Shown one piece after another: positions 1 to 9,869 of a stretch of DNA of 64,000 nt (positions within the stretch are counted from its first letter, which is position 1; each line of letters starts with the position of its first letter). The notes beneath the pieces are model-generated. The model saw only the letters and a list, made by a program, of their open reading frames with translations, was not told the DNA's origin and searched no databases. The DNA lies in contig JAJPIZ010000039.1 in assembly GCA_021324435.1 (NCBI GenBank), positions 1 to 64,000 on the forward strand, given 5' to 3'. The stretch is from Anaerolineae bacterium (GTDB taxonomy: Bacteria; Chloroflexota; Anaerolineae; Anaerolineales; Villigracilaceae). The position numbers were made by a program, and so were the translations under genes.

Positions 1-3
1 AAA

Positions 4-76
4 GGGAGCGAAGAATCTCGTTTTTTTTCGTTCAAAATTTGAGATTCTTCGTCGCTTCGCTCCTCAGAATGACACA
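4..76. repeat. Palindromic intergenic repeat (GAGATTCTTCG type)
   Basis: The left arm (GAGCGAAGAATCTC) pairs with the right arm (GAGATTCTTCG...CGCTTCGCTC) across an AT-rich loop, and the element ends in CTCAGAATGACA. It belongs with the elements at 35526-35565 and 55023-55070 and with the one inside the amidase gene at 42757-42845. It lies just past the stop of the first gene. No transposase is linked to it. Confidence 0.7.
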
Positions 77-100
77 TGAAATTGATTTTGGATACACACT

Positions 101-1075
<975 letters not shown>

Positions 1076-1148
1076 GATTACTCTCCTCTCTAAAATACAA
1101 GAATAGTATAGAGGAAAACCCGCCCAGATTCAATCCCGAAAACAGAAT

Positions 1149-2315
1149 CTATTTCAGCGCGTCTTTGTACAACGTTTCGTAGCGTTGGATCGTGTTTTCG
1201 AGGCTGTGAGCCTGCGCCTTTTCCAGGCTGGCTTTGCCCATGGCTTCCCACTGTTCGGGGTGATCGGCCAGCAGGGACATGTAGCGCGCCGCGTCTTCCG
1301 GGTCACCGGGCTTGAATAAATATCCGTTCACACCGTGGGTAACCAACTCGGGCAAAGCGACCGCGTTTGCCAAAAGCAGAGGACGTCCGCAGGCCATGGC
1401 CTCCAGTGAGGCAATGCTCAACAGCTCTGCTTCGCTGGGCATTGTGAATATATCAATGCTGTTCAACAGGGCCGTCAGGTCTTCGTTGGGAACGAAGCCG
1501 GTGAAGCGGACGCGATCCCAAACTCCCAATGACTTCGCCAGAGTCTGCAATTCATTTTGCGCCGTGCCGCGCCCGGCAATGACCAGTTGAACGTCGTTAC
1601 GGTTGAGTTTTTTCAAGGCGTGCAGTAAAACATCCACGCGCTTTTCCTGCTCAAGGCGGCCAACGAAGAGAAAAAGCGTACAGCTGGGATCCAGCCCATA
1701 GCGTGCGCGAACGGCCAAACGGTCCACGGAAGGAAGCGGATGAAAACGATTGAAATTGATTCCGCATGAAACCGGATAAACCGGGACGCGCAGTCCGTTG
1801 GCGCGAATCAGATCCGCCGAGGCGCGCGACTGAGCCGTCACCATATCCAAATGGTTGTAACAACTCAGCACCCAGCGCCATGCGATCCAATTGAATAGAG
1901 GTTTGACGCGTGACAGAACGGGCACATATTGCGCCACGTTTTCAGGCATGAAATGATTGGTGCCTACGATTTTGATTTTCCGTTTTTTTGCCTCATGAAC
2001 CACTGCGCGGCACACGGGAAAATGATCCTGAACATGAACGATCTCGGGTTGAAAGTCATCGAAGACGGAACGGACCTTTGCGCCGAAAAAAGCAGGCATG
2101 TAGGCTTCGGGGTGCAACCAGGCCAGATGAATTGAATTCAACGCCTCAAGCCGGACGCCGTTGCGTTCATCGCTTCCGGGCTTGCCCGAATCTGACGTGA
2201 ATAAACTTAATACGGTATGGCCGCGCTGTGCAAGTCCCTCTGCGAGGTTGAGCGTGAACACATCCTGCCCATCCAACCTGAAATAGTAGGCTGTGCTTGC
2301 TATCAAAATACGCAT
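1149..2315 (-). CDS. Glycosyltransferase family 4 (GT4)
   Basis: 388 residues with the GT-B fold. The N-terminal acceptor domain has the GQDVFTLNLAEGLAQRGH start typical of GT4 enzymes. The C-terminal domain carries FVGRLEQEKRVDVLL and the E-x7-E donor-binding motif in PSEAELLSIASLEAMACG. The family moves a sugar from an NDP-sugar to lipid, sugar or protein acceptors. The similarity I recognise is to diacylglycerol glucosyltransferase or phosphatidylinositol mannosyltransferase-like members, but the acceptor is not resolved. The ATG follows CGAGGAATC. It lies 29 bases downstream of the DedA gene and may be co-transcribed with it, which fits a cell-envelope role. Confidence 0.85.
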   Translation of the reverse strand: MRILIASTAYYFRLDGQDVFTLNLAEGLAQRGHTVLSLFTSDSGKPGSDERNGVRLEALNSIHLAWLHPEAYMPAFFGAKVRSVFDDFQPEIVHVQDHFPVCRAVVHEAKKRKIKIVGTNHFMPENVAQYVPVLSRVKPLFNWIAWRWVLSCYNHLDMVTAQSRASADLIRANGLRVPVYPVSCGINFNRFHPLPSVDRLAVRARYGLDPSCTLFLFVGRLEQEKRVDVLLHALKKLNRNDVQLVIAGRGTAQNELQTLAKSLGVWDRVRFTGFVPNEDLTALLNSIDIFTMPSEAELLSIASLEAMACGRPLLLANAVALPELVTHGVNGYLFKPGDPEDAARYMSLLADHPEQWEAMGKASLEKAQAHSLENTIQRYETLYKDALK

Positions 2316-2344
2316 GAACTTGATTCCTCGAAATCATGGATGAA

Positions 2345-2998
2345 TTATGAGTCGGATTGGTTGACATCCCGATCCCATTCTTTGATCAAACGGCGTCCGG
2401 CGAAAATCAAAAACGTAACGAAGAGAATGGAGGCGGCCAGCGCGGCATATTCCACGCCTTGCTCCACGCGCTTGATCGCCTCGGTAGTGTAATAACCGAT
2501 CAAAACGAGTGATCCCGTCCAAATGGTTTCTGCCAGCAAGAGGGCGGGAAACCAGCGGCGCCATGGAACCTTCAACAAGCCTGCCGTAAACAATGACGGG
2601 ATCACAAAACTCACCGTCAACTTGGCAAGAAAAAGGACCTTCGTGGCGTGCGCGATCATGTTGTGTTTGAGATGCTCGATCAGACTTTCGCGGACGCCCA
2701 ATCGCCGTCCAAAGCGATAGACCCATTCAGTCTTACCCATATAACCCAGCGAGTACCAAAGATTATCCGCGATTAAATTTCCAACCGCCGCGGCGAAGAA
2801 GACCAGCCACGGACGCATGAGTCCCGCAGAGGCCGCGGCCGCGCCGAGCAAGGTCGCGATGGGGCCTTCCACAGCCACAAGCAAAGCCAAAATGATGTAA
2901 GTCCAATAGCCGAGTTGCGGCAACTGACCGCTCTTCAACGCCGCGACCAGGCTATGCCACAACATCATCAAAAAATTAACCACGCGGAGCATCTCCAT
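2345..2998 (-). CDS. DedA-family membrane protein
   Basis: 217 residues with several hydrophobic segments and the SNARE-associated/DedA (VTT domain) pattern: an N-terminal re-entrant segment (YWTYIILALLVAVEGPIATLL), a G-N-L-I-A-D-N-L-W-Y-S-L-G-Y region near residues 93-106, and PWRRWFPALLLAE near residues 146-158. Members are inner-membrane flippases or transporters linked to lipid carriers and proton-motive force. Its ATG begins directly after the stop codon of the ABC gene upstream (TGA-ATG with no gap), so the two are surely co-transcribed. Confidence 0.85.
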   Translation of the reverse strand: MEMLRVVNFLMMLWHSLVAALKSGQLPQLGYWTYIILALLVAVEGPIATLLGAAAASAGLMRPWLVFFAAAVGNLIADNLWYSLGYMGKTEWVYRFGRRLGVRESLIEHLKHNMIAHATKVLFLAKLTVSFVIPSLFTAGLLKVPWRRWFPALLLAETIWTGSLVLIGYYTTEAIKRVEQGVEYAALAASILFVTFLIFAGRRLIKEWDRDVNQSDS

Positions 2999-4813
2999 TC
3001 ATTTTTCGATCAACTCCCTTGCCTGCTCCACATAGGCGAGGCTTTGATGTCTGAAGTATGTGTTGTACAGCATCGCGTAATGCCCGCCTTGTTCGAGCAA
3101 GGATTCGTGATTGCCTTCCTGAATGATGCGGCCCTTTTCCATCACGATGATTCGGTCTGCGGCTTTCACCGTCGAGAGGCGATGCGCGATCAGGATGCTG
3201 GTTGAATGTTCGAGGATGAGATTCAACGCTTGCTGAATCTGCCACTCGGTGAACGGATCAATGCTGGCAGTCGCTTCATCGAGGATGAAGATGGCGGGAC
3301 GCTGGACGAGGACTCGCATCAACGCCACAAGTTGTCTCTGCCCCATAGAGAGGCGGTTGCCGCGCTCGCCGACTTCCGTGCGCAAACCATCGGGCAGAGT
3401 CTCCAGCCATTCGCCATCGCCGATACGCTTTGCCATTTCAAGCATCTCGTCTTCAGTCACGCTTGGCATGGCGTACCGAATATTGTCCGCGACCGTTCCC
3501 GAAAATAAAAACGGAACTTGCGAAACGATGCCCAGTTGCTTTCGATATTGCTGTAAATCGAAGGTGCGAATGTCCATGCCATCAATGGTCAACGCGCCTT
3601 CCTGGAATTCATAAAAGCGCGCGATCAATTTCGCGATGGACGACTTGCCTGCGCCGGTGTGGCCCACAAACGCGATCGTCTCTCCGGGCTGGATGCACAA
3701 ATTGAAGTCGGTGAGAACCGGCTCTTTATCCGTGTAACGGAAATTGAGATGCTCGAAGCAGATCTCACCCCTTAAACGCGGGACATCCCGCATCTCTTTC
3801 TGGACCACATTCGGGTCCGCGTCGATCAAAGCGTAGACTCGTTCCGCGGCACCCAGTCCCTGCTGAATCTGCGCCCAGAACGCCGAGAGATTCAAAATCG
3901 GAAAGAAGAATTGATCGAGGCTCATAATGAAGAGATACCACGCCCCGGCTGTGACCGCGCCCTGCGTGATGCTCAACCCGCCCGCGTAGACGAGAATGGC
4001 CGTGCAGATTCCACCGACCGCATTGAGAACTGGAAAAACCAGCGAGAGCACGAACCCGCGTTGCACGTTGACGCGATACGATTGCTGATTGGCGCCATCA
4101 AACGTTCGGAAGATGCTTTCTTCCTGACGGAAATTTTTCGCAATCGAAATCCCGCTGACCGTTTCCTTGATCGCCGCGTTGACGTCTGCCATGGCCTGCA
4201 TTCCGCGTTTGGTGACGCGGCGGGCCAGGTTGCGGAAGCCAATCGTGATGCCAAATATGAAGGGAATAAAAGAGAGCATGAGCAGGGCCATGTGCCATTC
4301 GGTGCGGAATAGAATCACGCCGAGGATGACAGCCTGCACAACCTGTGAGGTCACATCCGTGACAATCACCACCAGTTGACCGAAATCGTTCGTATCCGAG
4401 GTGATGCGCGAGACGATGCGCCCGGAAGAAAATTGATCGTAGAAGGATAAATCATGTTCCGCGGCGGCTTGAAAGGCCTGGGCGCGCAATGCCAGCACCA
4501 CGTCGCCGACAGCGCGCACAACCAGACTGCGCCGCGCCCAGTTGAGCGCCCACACCGCGAAACCGATTGCGAGCAAGACCAGGCCCACAACCGAGATGGC
4601 CTGCATGGTCGGTTCACCTTTGAGCAAGTCAACAAGGCGGCTGACCACCACTGGCAGAGATGCGCCAATGGCGGCGATAACGACGACGAGCACGGAAACC
4701 CAGCCCAATCGTTTGGCCTGTGGTTTAAAGTATTCAAAGATGCGGCCAGCCAATTGGCGGTCGCTGTATTGACGGTCGTATTTTTCTGCATTAAGTCCGG
4801 CGAAGAAGCCCAT
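2999..4813 (-). CDS. ABC exporter half-transporter, canonical-site subunit
   Basis: 604 residues: a six-helix exporter domain (about 40-330) followed by a nucleotide-binding domain (about 350-590). Walker A is GHTGAGKSS, the signature is LSMGQRQL, Walker B is IFILDEATASID with the catalytic Glu, and the switch His is in IAHRLSTV. The next gene upstream encodes a partner with LSGGQ but LDDSTS (Asp in place of the catalytic Glu). Canonical Glu plus off-consensus signature here, and the reverse in the partner, is the arrangement known from heterodimeric exporters such as TM287/288 and BmrCD. Substrate unknown: drug, lipid or peptide. The 36-base leader holds a CAGT-type micro-repeat and no clear ribosome-binding site. 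Confidence 0.9.
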   Translation of the reverse strand: MGFFAGLNAEKYDRQYSDRQLAGRIFEYFKPQAKRLGWVSVLVVVIAAIGASLPVVVSRLVDLLKGEPTMQAISVVGLVLLAIGFAVWALNWARRSLVVRAVGDVVLALRAQAFQAAAEHDLSFYDQFSSGRIVSRITSDTNDFGQLVVIVTDVTSQVVQAVILGVILFRTEWHMALLMLSFIPFIFGITIGFRNLARRVTKRGMQAMADVNAAIKETVSGISIAKNFRQEESIFRTFDGANQQSYRVNVQRGFVLSLVFPVLNAVGGICTAILVYAGGLSITQGAVTAGAWYLFIMSLDQFFFPILNLSAFWAQIQQGLGAAERVYALIDADPNVVQKEMRDVPRLRGEICFEHLNFRYTDKEPVLTDFNLCIQPGETIAFVGHTGAGKSSIAKLIARFYEFQEGALTIDGMDIRTFDLQQYRKQLGIVSQVPFLFSGTVADNIRYAMPSVTEDEMLEMAKRIGDGEWLETLPDGLRTEVGERGNRLSMGQRQLVALMRVLVQRPAIFILDEATASIDPFTEWQIQQALNLILEHSTSILIAHRLSTVKAADRIIVMEKGRIIQEGNHESLLEQGGHYAMLYNTYFRHQSLAYVEQARELIEK

Positions 4814-4849
4814 TGTTCAGTATCCAGTGGTCAGTAATCAGTAGTCAGT

Positions 4850-6637
4850 TCATTCTCTGAATATACGGCTGTATGCCTCAGATGTTTTCATCAATTCTTC
4901 ATGCGAGCCCATGGCGGCGATCTGGCCCTGACGCAAAACGATGATCAAATCTGCCCAGCGGATTTGAGACAGACGATGGGTGATGAGAATGGTGGTGCGT
5001 CCCTTTGCGGCGTTGGCAATGGCGCGCTGGATCTTATCCTCGGTTTCCGAGTCAATCGCTGAAGTGGAGTCGTCGAGGATCAAGATGCGCGGGTCGGTGA
5101 GAAAAGCCCGCGCCAGCGCGAGGCGTTGACGCTGTCCGCCGGAGAGAGTCACACCGCGTTCCCCGATGACCGTCTCGTATTTTTGTTCAAACGTTTCAAT
5201 GAAGTCATGGGCTTGTGCGGCGCGCGCGGCAGATAACACTTCATCGCGCGTCGCGCCGGGTTTTCCAAATGCGATGTTATCGCTGACAGAACGCGAAAAG
5301 AGGAAGATGTCCTGCTCGATCATTGAGATTTGCGAACGCAGAGATGCCAGATTCCAATCACGGACATCCACGCCGTCTACAAGGACTTGTCCCTGTGTGG
5401 GGTCGTACGTACGGTTGATCAACTTGACGAGCGAGGTCTTGCCTGCGCCCGTCTGACCGACGATGGCAACCGTCTGTCCCGGTTTGACGTGGAAGGAGAT
5501 GTTTTGCAAAACATTTTCTCCCTCGCTCCCCTCCCGGAGGGAGGCTGAGGGATAACTGAACGAGACGCCGCGAAACTCGATTTCGCCGCGCATGGCTGAG
5601 GTCCGGCCTGAAGCGTTTTGATCGAGGTTGGTCTCCTGGTTGATCAAATCCAAAATTCGGCGCGCGCCGGAAATCCCCAAAGAAATTTGAGTGTAGGCGA
5701 ATGAGGATGTGAAGGTCGGGAATTCCAACATGCGAAGCAGGCCAAAGTACGCGACCACATCGCCGGTGTTGAGCAGGCCGACTCGGAAAAGCAGGAGCGC
5801 GTGGAAGAGTCCGCCCGCGTACGCGAGGCCGATCAAAAGATTTGGCAGGAAGCGGGCCTCAATGTCGCCCTGACGCACAAAAGCATTTCTCACGCGGCGC
5901 GCATTGGTGACGAATGTATCCACCTCCGCGCCTTCCTGCGCCGCGCCCTTCATGATCTCCACGCCGTCCAGCGCTTCGGAAAGGTGTGTGTTCATCTGCC
6001 CGAACGTCTGACGAACTTCATCCGTAACAGGCGACATGGTTTTTAGGTAACGCCATAACGAATAGAAATATGCAACCGTGAACAGCGCGGGTGTGAGCAG
6101 AAGGGAAGGGTGATAATGCGGTACAAAGAAGAACGGAATCACGATGAACAACGCCGACCCAATCACAAGGTTGATACCGGGGCTGAACATGAAATTGACT
6201 TCGCGCACGTCATTGGTGGCGCGCGCCATCGTGTCGCCGACCGGCTGGAGGTTATGGAAAGTCATGCTCTTGCCAAGCAGAGACACGTAGGGTTCGTCGC
6301 GGATGTCGCGCTCGATGCGTTGAGCCATCAATTCCGCCCCGAAGTTGCGCCCAAATTGAAGCACGCCGCGCACGATCTGCGAGCCACCCATGATCAGCGC
6401 CAGCGGGATCAATGCGCCGACATCCGGGTTGGGCTGGAGCATGTCATTGAAAGCGTTGCCAACCAGCACGGGCACGACGGCGGCCAGCGCAGCGTTGCCA
6501 ATGGCGCCCACAACCAGCATGACCAGAGTGGGCCAGTAGCGAATCGCGTGTGACCAGACCCAGCGGGCCGGGCCTTTGGTGCGTTCTGAGGTTTCACGGG
6601 TAAGGGTAAATTCAGCGGGCGCGAAGAGGGTCGTCAT
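4850..6637 (-). CDS. ABC exporter half-transporter, degenerate-site subunit
   Basis: 595 residues from the ATG at 6637, chosen because GGGAGG lies 12 bases upstream; an in-frame extension reaches 6727 without support. The transmembrane domain covers roughly residues 45-330. In the NBD, Walker A is GQTGAGKTS, the signature is canonical LSGGQRQR, Walker B is ILILDDSTSAID with Asp replacing the catalytic Glu, and the H-loop is ITHRLSQI. It is probably the partner of the downstream ABC gene in a heterodimer. Oddity: near residue 361, between FSYP and ENVLQNISF, about ten residues are encoded by a GC-rich palindromic repeat (5517-5553), in a loop of the NBD where homologues are short. Confidence 0.9.
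   Translation of the reverse strand: MTTLFAPAEFTLTRETSERTKGPARWVWSHAIRYWPTLVMLVVGAIGNAALAAVVPVLVGNAFNDMLQPNPDVGALIPLALIMGGSQIVRGVLQFGRNFGAELMAQRIERDIRDEPYVSLLGKSMTFHNLQPVGDTMARATNDVREVNFMFSPGINLVIGSALFIVIPFFFVPHYHPSLLLTPALFTVAYFYSLWRYLKTMSPVTDEVRQTFGQMNTHLSEALDGVEIMKGAAQEGAEVDTFVTNARRVRNAFVRQGDIEARFLPNLLIGLAYAGGLFHALLLFRVGLLNTGDVVAYFGLLRMLEFPTFTSSFAYTQISLGISGARRILDLINQETNLDQNASGRTSAMRGEIEFRGVSFSYPSASLREGSEGENVLQNISFHVKPGQTVAIVGQTGAGKTSLVKLINRTYDPTQGQVLVDGVDVRDWNLASLRSQISMIEQDIFLFSRSVSDNIAFGKPGATRDEVLSAARAAQAHDFIETFEQKYETVIGERGVTLSGGQRQRLALARAFLTDPRILILDDSTSAIDSETEDKIQRAIANAAKGRTTILITHRLSQIRWADLIIVLRQGQIAAMGSHEELMKTSEAYSRIFRE
5517..5553. repeat. GC-rich palindromic repeat inside the ABC gene
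   Basis: CTCCCCTCCCGGAGGGAGG is a near-perfect palindrome flanked by CCCTCG and CTGAGGG. It matches the pattern of the elements at 11463-11501 and 61376-61453. It is read in frame as SASLREGSEG in the nucleotide-binding domain of the 4850-6637 gene. Confidence 0.65.
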
Positions 6638-6803
6638 GGTCAGAAAAAGCCTCCCGCTGTCAAATGCGGCAGGCTGAGCGGGAAAATGATCGTGCAAATT
6701 GTACCACGCGGCGCGAAACCTCCTCAAAACCCCCGTGTTTTATAGTTCAGAACTGTCCGCGCGGACGGTCAAAAACCATCTCACTTCACAAGGAGAGTGT
6801 AAC

Positions 6804-6965
6804 ATGATGATGCCTAAGACAATTTCCGGTTGGTGCATGTGGTTGTTCTTCCTTCTTTACGGCTTGGGCGCGTTCGTTTCTGCCCTCTCGTCCCTGTCCT
6901 TCTGGCCGTGGCTTCTGGGCGCTCTTGCCCTAATCTACGCCATCGCGGCCCTCTTCGGCAAATAA
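6804..6965 (+). CDS. Small two-helix membrane protein, unknown function
   Basis: 53 residues with two hydrophobic segments (about 10-30 and 34-51) and a short GK tail. The ATG at 6804 is preceded by AAGGAGAG at a good distance, so I prefer it to an in-frame start at 6699. The gene is followed at once by a strong terminator. I do not recognise the family. It sits between divergent and convergent neighbours on the other strand and is therefore probably monocistronic. Confidence 0.7.
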   Translation: MMMPKTISGWCMWLFFLLYGLGAFVSALSSLSFWPWLLGALALIYAIAALFGK

Positions 6966-6984
6966 GGCCGTTTTGTTTTTTAAA

Positions 6985-7020
6985 ATACAGCCCCGCGAAT
7001 CGCGGGGCTGTATCATTTTT
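6985..7020. terminator. Bidirectional intrinsic terminator
   Basis: Perfect 14-bp inverted repeat ATACAGCCCCGCGA / TCGCGGGGCTGTAT with a minimal loop. An A/T-rich run precedes it and CATTTTTG follows. It lies between the small membrane protein (plus strand) and the 3' end of the btuD-like gene (minus strand), so it can serve both. Confidence 0.85.
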
Positions 7021-7789
7021 GTGACTTGGGCAAAATCAGAGGGATATTAAGGAATGGATGCCTGACCACCTCAACCGGCAGACAATACGCCGCCTCGATC
7101 AAATCTGGACGCAGAACCTGCTCCGGCTTTCCGGAGGCTTTGATCTCGCCTCCAACCATCAGCGCGATGCGATCCGCGTAACGCGCCGCGAGATTCAAAT
7201 CATGCAGGGCAAGCAGGACGGCAAGATGATCGTTATGCGCCAATTCGCGGACCAATTCCAGCAGACCTACTTGATATTGCAAGTCCAAATGAGCCGTCGG
7301 TTCATCGAGCAAAAGAATCGGCGTGGACTGACACAATGCGCGCGCAAGTAGCACGCGTTGCTGTTCGCCGCCGGAAAGCTCCCCAACGCGGCGCTCGGCC
7401 AGTGTCAACGCGCTGACGCGGTCGAGGGCGCGCCGCGCCAGGTCTTCATCCTTCGTCGAGGGCTGACCGAGAAAATTTAAATAAGGTGTGCGTCCAAGCA
7501 AGACAGTTTCCCACACAGTAAAAGCGGGCGGAAGAGAAACGGCCTGCGGAACGGTCGCGATATATCTTGCGCGTTGCATCGGCGAAAGCGCGTCGAAATC
7601 ATCGCCGTTCGTGCGGATGCGTCCGCTTTGAATTGGGATGACTCCGCTCACAGCGCGAATCAGTGTGGACTTGCCCGCGCCGTTGGGGCCGATCAATGCC
7701 AGCACTTCACCGCTTTGCACATCGAGAGCGACATCGTGCAACACGCGGCGCAAACCATAATGGACGGAAAGGTTTTCGATTTTCAGCAT
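7013..7789 (-). CDS. btuD: Cobalamin-type ABC importer, ATP-binding protein
   Basis: 258 residues. Walker A is GPNGAGKST, the signature LSGGEQQR, Walker B ILLLDEPT and the switch His is in ALHDLN. It is the cytoplasmic ATPase of a type II importer (BtuD/FecE/FhuC group). One base separates its start from the stop of the FecCD-type permease, and the binding protein and a cobalamin riboswitch lie further upstream. That context, rather than the ATPase itself, points to vitamin B12 or another corrinoid as substrate. Confidence 0.88.
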   Translation of the reverse strand: MLKIENLSVHYGLRRVLHDVALDVQSGEVLALIGPNGAGKSTLIRAVSGVIPIQSGRIRTNGDDFDALSPMQRARYIATVPQAVSLPPAFTVWETVLLGRTPYLNFLGQPSTKDEDLARRALDRVSALTLAERRVGELSGGEQQRVLLARALCQSTPILLLDEPTAHLDLQYQVGLLELVRELAHNDHLAVLLALHDLNLAARYADRIALMVGGEIKASGKPEQVLRPDLIEAAYCLPVEVVRHPFLNIPLILPKSQK

Positions 7790-7790
7790 T

Positions 7791-8786
7791 TCACCAATAT
7801 CCCTGATTCTTCGCGCGGCGCAGGACCCACAGGAAAAATGGCGCGCCGGCCAGCGCGGTCACGATGCCAACTGGAATCTCTTGTGGCGCCAGAATCACGC
7901 GCGCAATCACATCGGAAAGCAAAAGCGCTGTGCCGCCGCTGATGATCGAAAGCGGAATGAGGCGGCGGTAGTCCGCGCCCCACCATAAACGCATCACATG
8001 CGGCACGATCAAACCAACAAAACCGATGATGCCGGAGAATGCCACTGCCGCGGCGGTCGCCAGCGAGGATGAAATCAACAGAATCGTTTTTGTGCGCGTG
8101 ACGTTCAATCCGAGTTGTTGGGCCTGGTCATCGCCAAACTGCAAAAGATTCATGGCGTGACCGCTGAAGATCAAAATGCCAAGCCCGATAAAAAGATAAG
8201 GAGCGATGGCAAGGATGGCCGTCCAGCCGGATTGACTGGCCCCGCCCAACAGCCATCCGAGCGCGCGGCGGACTTCGCCGGTGGAGCGAAGCATGAGAAA
8301 CGATGTGAGCGATGTGGCAAAAGATGAAAACGCCACGCCTGCCAGAATCAGATTTGTAGTCGGGATGGTTTTGCCGACGCGTGCCAGAGAATAAACGATG
8401 AAAACTGTGATCAAAGCCGCGGCAAACGCGGACATGGGGATAGCCATCAACCCCCAAAACGAATACGGCCATTTGACGCTCATCGCGATCACCGCGCCGA
8501 GTCCCGCGCCGGATGCGACGCCAATCAAAAACGGGTCCGCCAGCGGATTACGAAACAAACCCTGATACGCCGCGCCGCTTCCGCTCAACGCCATGCCGGT
8601 CAGCGCGATCAACACGGTGCGCGGCAAACGGATGGACCACAAAATTGCGCTGGAGGTTTGCGAGCCATGCCCGGTCAGCGCGGCCCATAACTCAGAAGGA
8701 GAAAGAAACACAGAGCCGATGGCGAGACTCAGTGTCAATACCAGGACAAGGGCGAGGAGGGAAAAAAGATACGAACGGAATTTCAT
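7791..8786 (-). CDS. btuC: Cobalamin-type ABC importer, permease
   Basis: 331 residues, a FecCD/BtuC permease with about ten hydrophobic segments. Typical segments are SIRLPRTVLIALTGMALSGS near the start, GLFRNPLADPFLIGVASGAG, and GFVGLIVPHVMRLW before the last helices. It forms the membrane channel for the ATPase downstream and accepts substrate from the binding protein upstream. The ATG at 8786 follows a 45-base gap that holds a GC-rich hairpin (8796-8826), which could tune expression relative to btuF. Confidence 0.9.
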   Translation of the reverse strand: MKFRSYLFSLLALVLVLTLSLAIGSVFLSPSELWAALTGHGSQTSSAILWSIRLPRTVLIALTGMALSGSGAAYQGLFRNPLADPFLIGVASGAGLGAVIAMSVKWPYSFWGLMAIPMSAFAAALITVFIVYSLARVGKTIPTTNLILAGVAFSSFATSLTSFLMLRSTGEVRRALGWLLGGASQSGWTAILAIAPYLFIGLGILIFSGHAMNLLQFGDDQAQQLGLNVTRTKTILLISSSLATAAAVAFSGIIGFVGLIVPHVMRLWWGADYRRLIPLSIISGGTALLLSDVIARVILAPQEIPVGIVTALAGAPFFLWVLRRAKNQGYW

Positions 8787-8795
8787 TTCTTTGGT

Positions 8796-8826
8796 TGCAG
8801 GGGCGGAGTGACGCTCTGCCCCTGCA
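8796..8826. repeat. GGGGC/GCCCC palindromic micro-repeat
   Basis: TGCAGGGGC and GCCCCTGCA pair across a short loop in the btuF-btuC gap. The same motif occurs at 20390-20415 and 54620-54654. No T-run follows on the minus strand, so it may be a repeat or an mRNA-stabilising hairpin rather than a terminator. Confidence 0.65.
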
Positions 8827-8831
8827 TATCT

Positions 8832-9800
8832 TTATTTGAACAATTCTGGATGAAAGAGTTTCGCCAACTGCTCCAATCCATCCACCAAGCGAGGGCCGGG
8901 GCGGCTGACGAGGTTGTCATCGAACGGGAAGATATTGCCGTTCTTGACTGCCTCGATCGAGGCCCAACCCGAGCGCGCTTTGACAGAATCAGGATTTATG
9001 CCATAAAGCGAGTCGCCCAAAACGATGATGGATGGGTTCGATGTCACGATCTGTTCAAGGCTAATTTGCGGATATGGGTCCTTCAATGCGCCTCCGATAT
9101 TCGTCCCGCCTGCGCGGGTGATGAGCAAATCGCCAAATGTGTTCGGCCCGTATGTATATGGCTTGGACGCATCGGTGGCGTCAATCTCGTAAAATACCAT
9201 CGGCTTTTCTGTGACCGTCGCGATCTTTTCATCCACCGCCGCGACGCGCGCTTTGAGCGATGAAATCAAATCGGTCACATCGTGGCCGGTGAGTTGCCCG
9301 ACGATTTCAAGGTTCCCGTACATCTCCTCAATCGTCTTTGGATTCTTGAGATAATAGACTTTCAATCCGAGGTCTTCGAGTTGCTTGACGAGTTCGGGCG
9401 TGTTGATCTCCGCGGCGAGGACCAAATCAGGCTTCAACGCGACGATGGCCTCCGTGCTGTACTGCCCCATCGAGCCGCCGATACTCGCGAGACCTTTGGC
9501 CTGCTCCGGAAAATCGGAGAACTCATCGCGTCCGACGACCTGTCTGCCCGCGCCGATGGAAAACAAAATCTCCGTGTTGGAGGGGGCAAGCGAAACCACG
9601 CGTTGGGCGGGCGCGTCGAGTTTGACCTCGCGGCCCAGGCCGTCGGTCAATATGATGGGAGTCGGCGCAACGGTGGAAACTTCGGTGGCAGGAGCAACCG
9701 TCGAAACGGGAGCCGTTGTCGGAGTCGAAGGAGAGGCGGGACCACATCCCGCGAGAAGCAACGTGGCGAGTAACGTCAAAACAAAAATCTTGCGTAACAT
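8832..9800 (-). CDS. btuF: Cobalamin-type ABC importer, substrate-binding lipoprotein
   Basis: 322 residues. The N-terminus is a lipoprotein signal with lipobox LLLAGC (Cys19) and a Thr/Pro/Val-rich linker to about residue 48. A BtuF/FhuD-type periplasmic-binding fold follows: the QRVVSLAPSNTEILFSIG segment, then VGRDEFSDFP and ALKPDLVLAA. It captures a corrinoid at the cell surface and delivers it to the BtuC-like permease. The ATG follows AGGAGAAAAAT. It is the first gene behind the cobalamin riboswitch and terminator hairpin. Confidence 0.88.
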   Translation of the reverse strand: MLRKIFVLTLLATLLLAGCGPASPSTPTTAPVSTVAPATEVSTVAPTPIILTDGLGREVKLDAPAQRVVSLAPSNTEILFSIGAGRQVVGRDEFSDFPEQAKGLASIGGSMGQYSTEAIVALKPDLVLAAEINTPELVKQLEDLGLKVYYLKNPKTIEEMYGNLEIVGQLTGHDVTDLISSLKARVAAVDEKIATVTEKPMVFYEIDATDASKPYTYGPNTFGDLLITRAGGTNIGGALKDPYPQISLEQIVTSNPSIIVLGDSLYGINPDSVKARSGWASIEAVKNGNIFPFDDNLVSRPGPRLVDGLEQLAKLFHPELFK

Positions 9801-9821
9801 ATTTTTCTCCTAAGCAGAATC

Positions 9822-9848
9822 AAAATCCCCAGTCAATGACTGGGGAGG
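9822..9848 (-). terminator. Riboswitch expression platform: intrinsic terminator
   Basis: On the minus strand CCCCAGTCA and TGACTGGGG form a tight stem followed by ATTTTG, between the cobalamin aptamer and the btuF ribosome-binding site. The position and shape fit a transcription terminator controlled by the aptamer. No competing antiterminator was worked out. Confidence 0.65.
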
Positions 9849-9869
9849 TTGGAGAGGCAATCCGGCTGG

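Noticed and set aside
7013-9800. Iron-siderophore importer
   Set aside because: The protein families fit either substrate class, but the cobalamin riboswitch directly upstream favours corrinoids.
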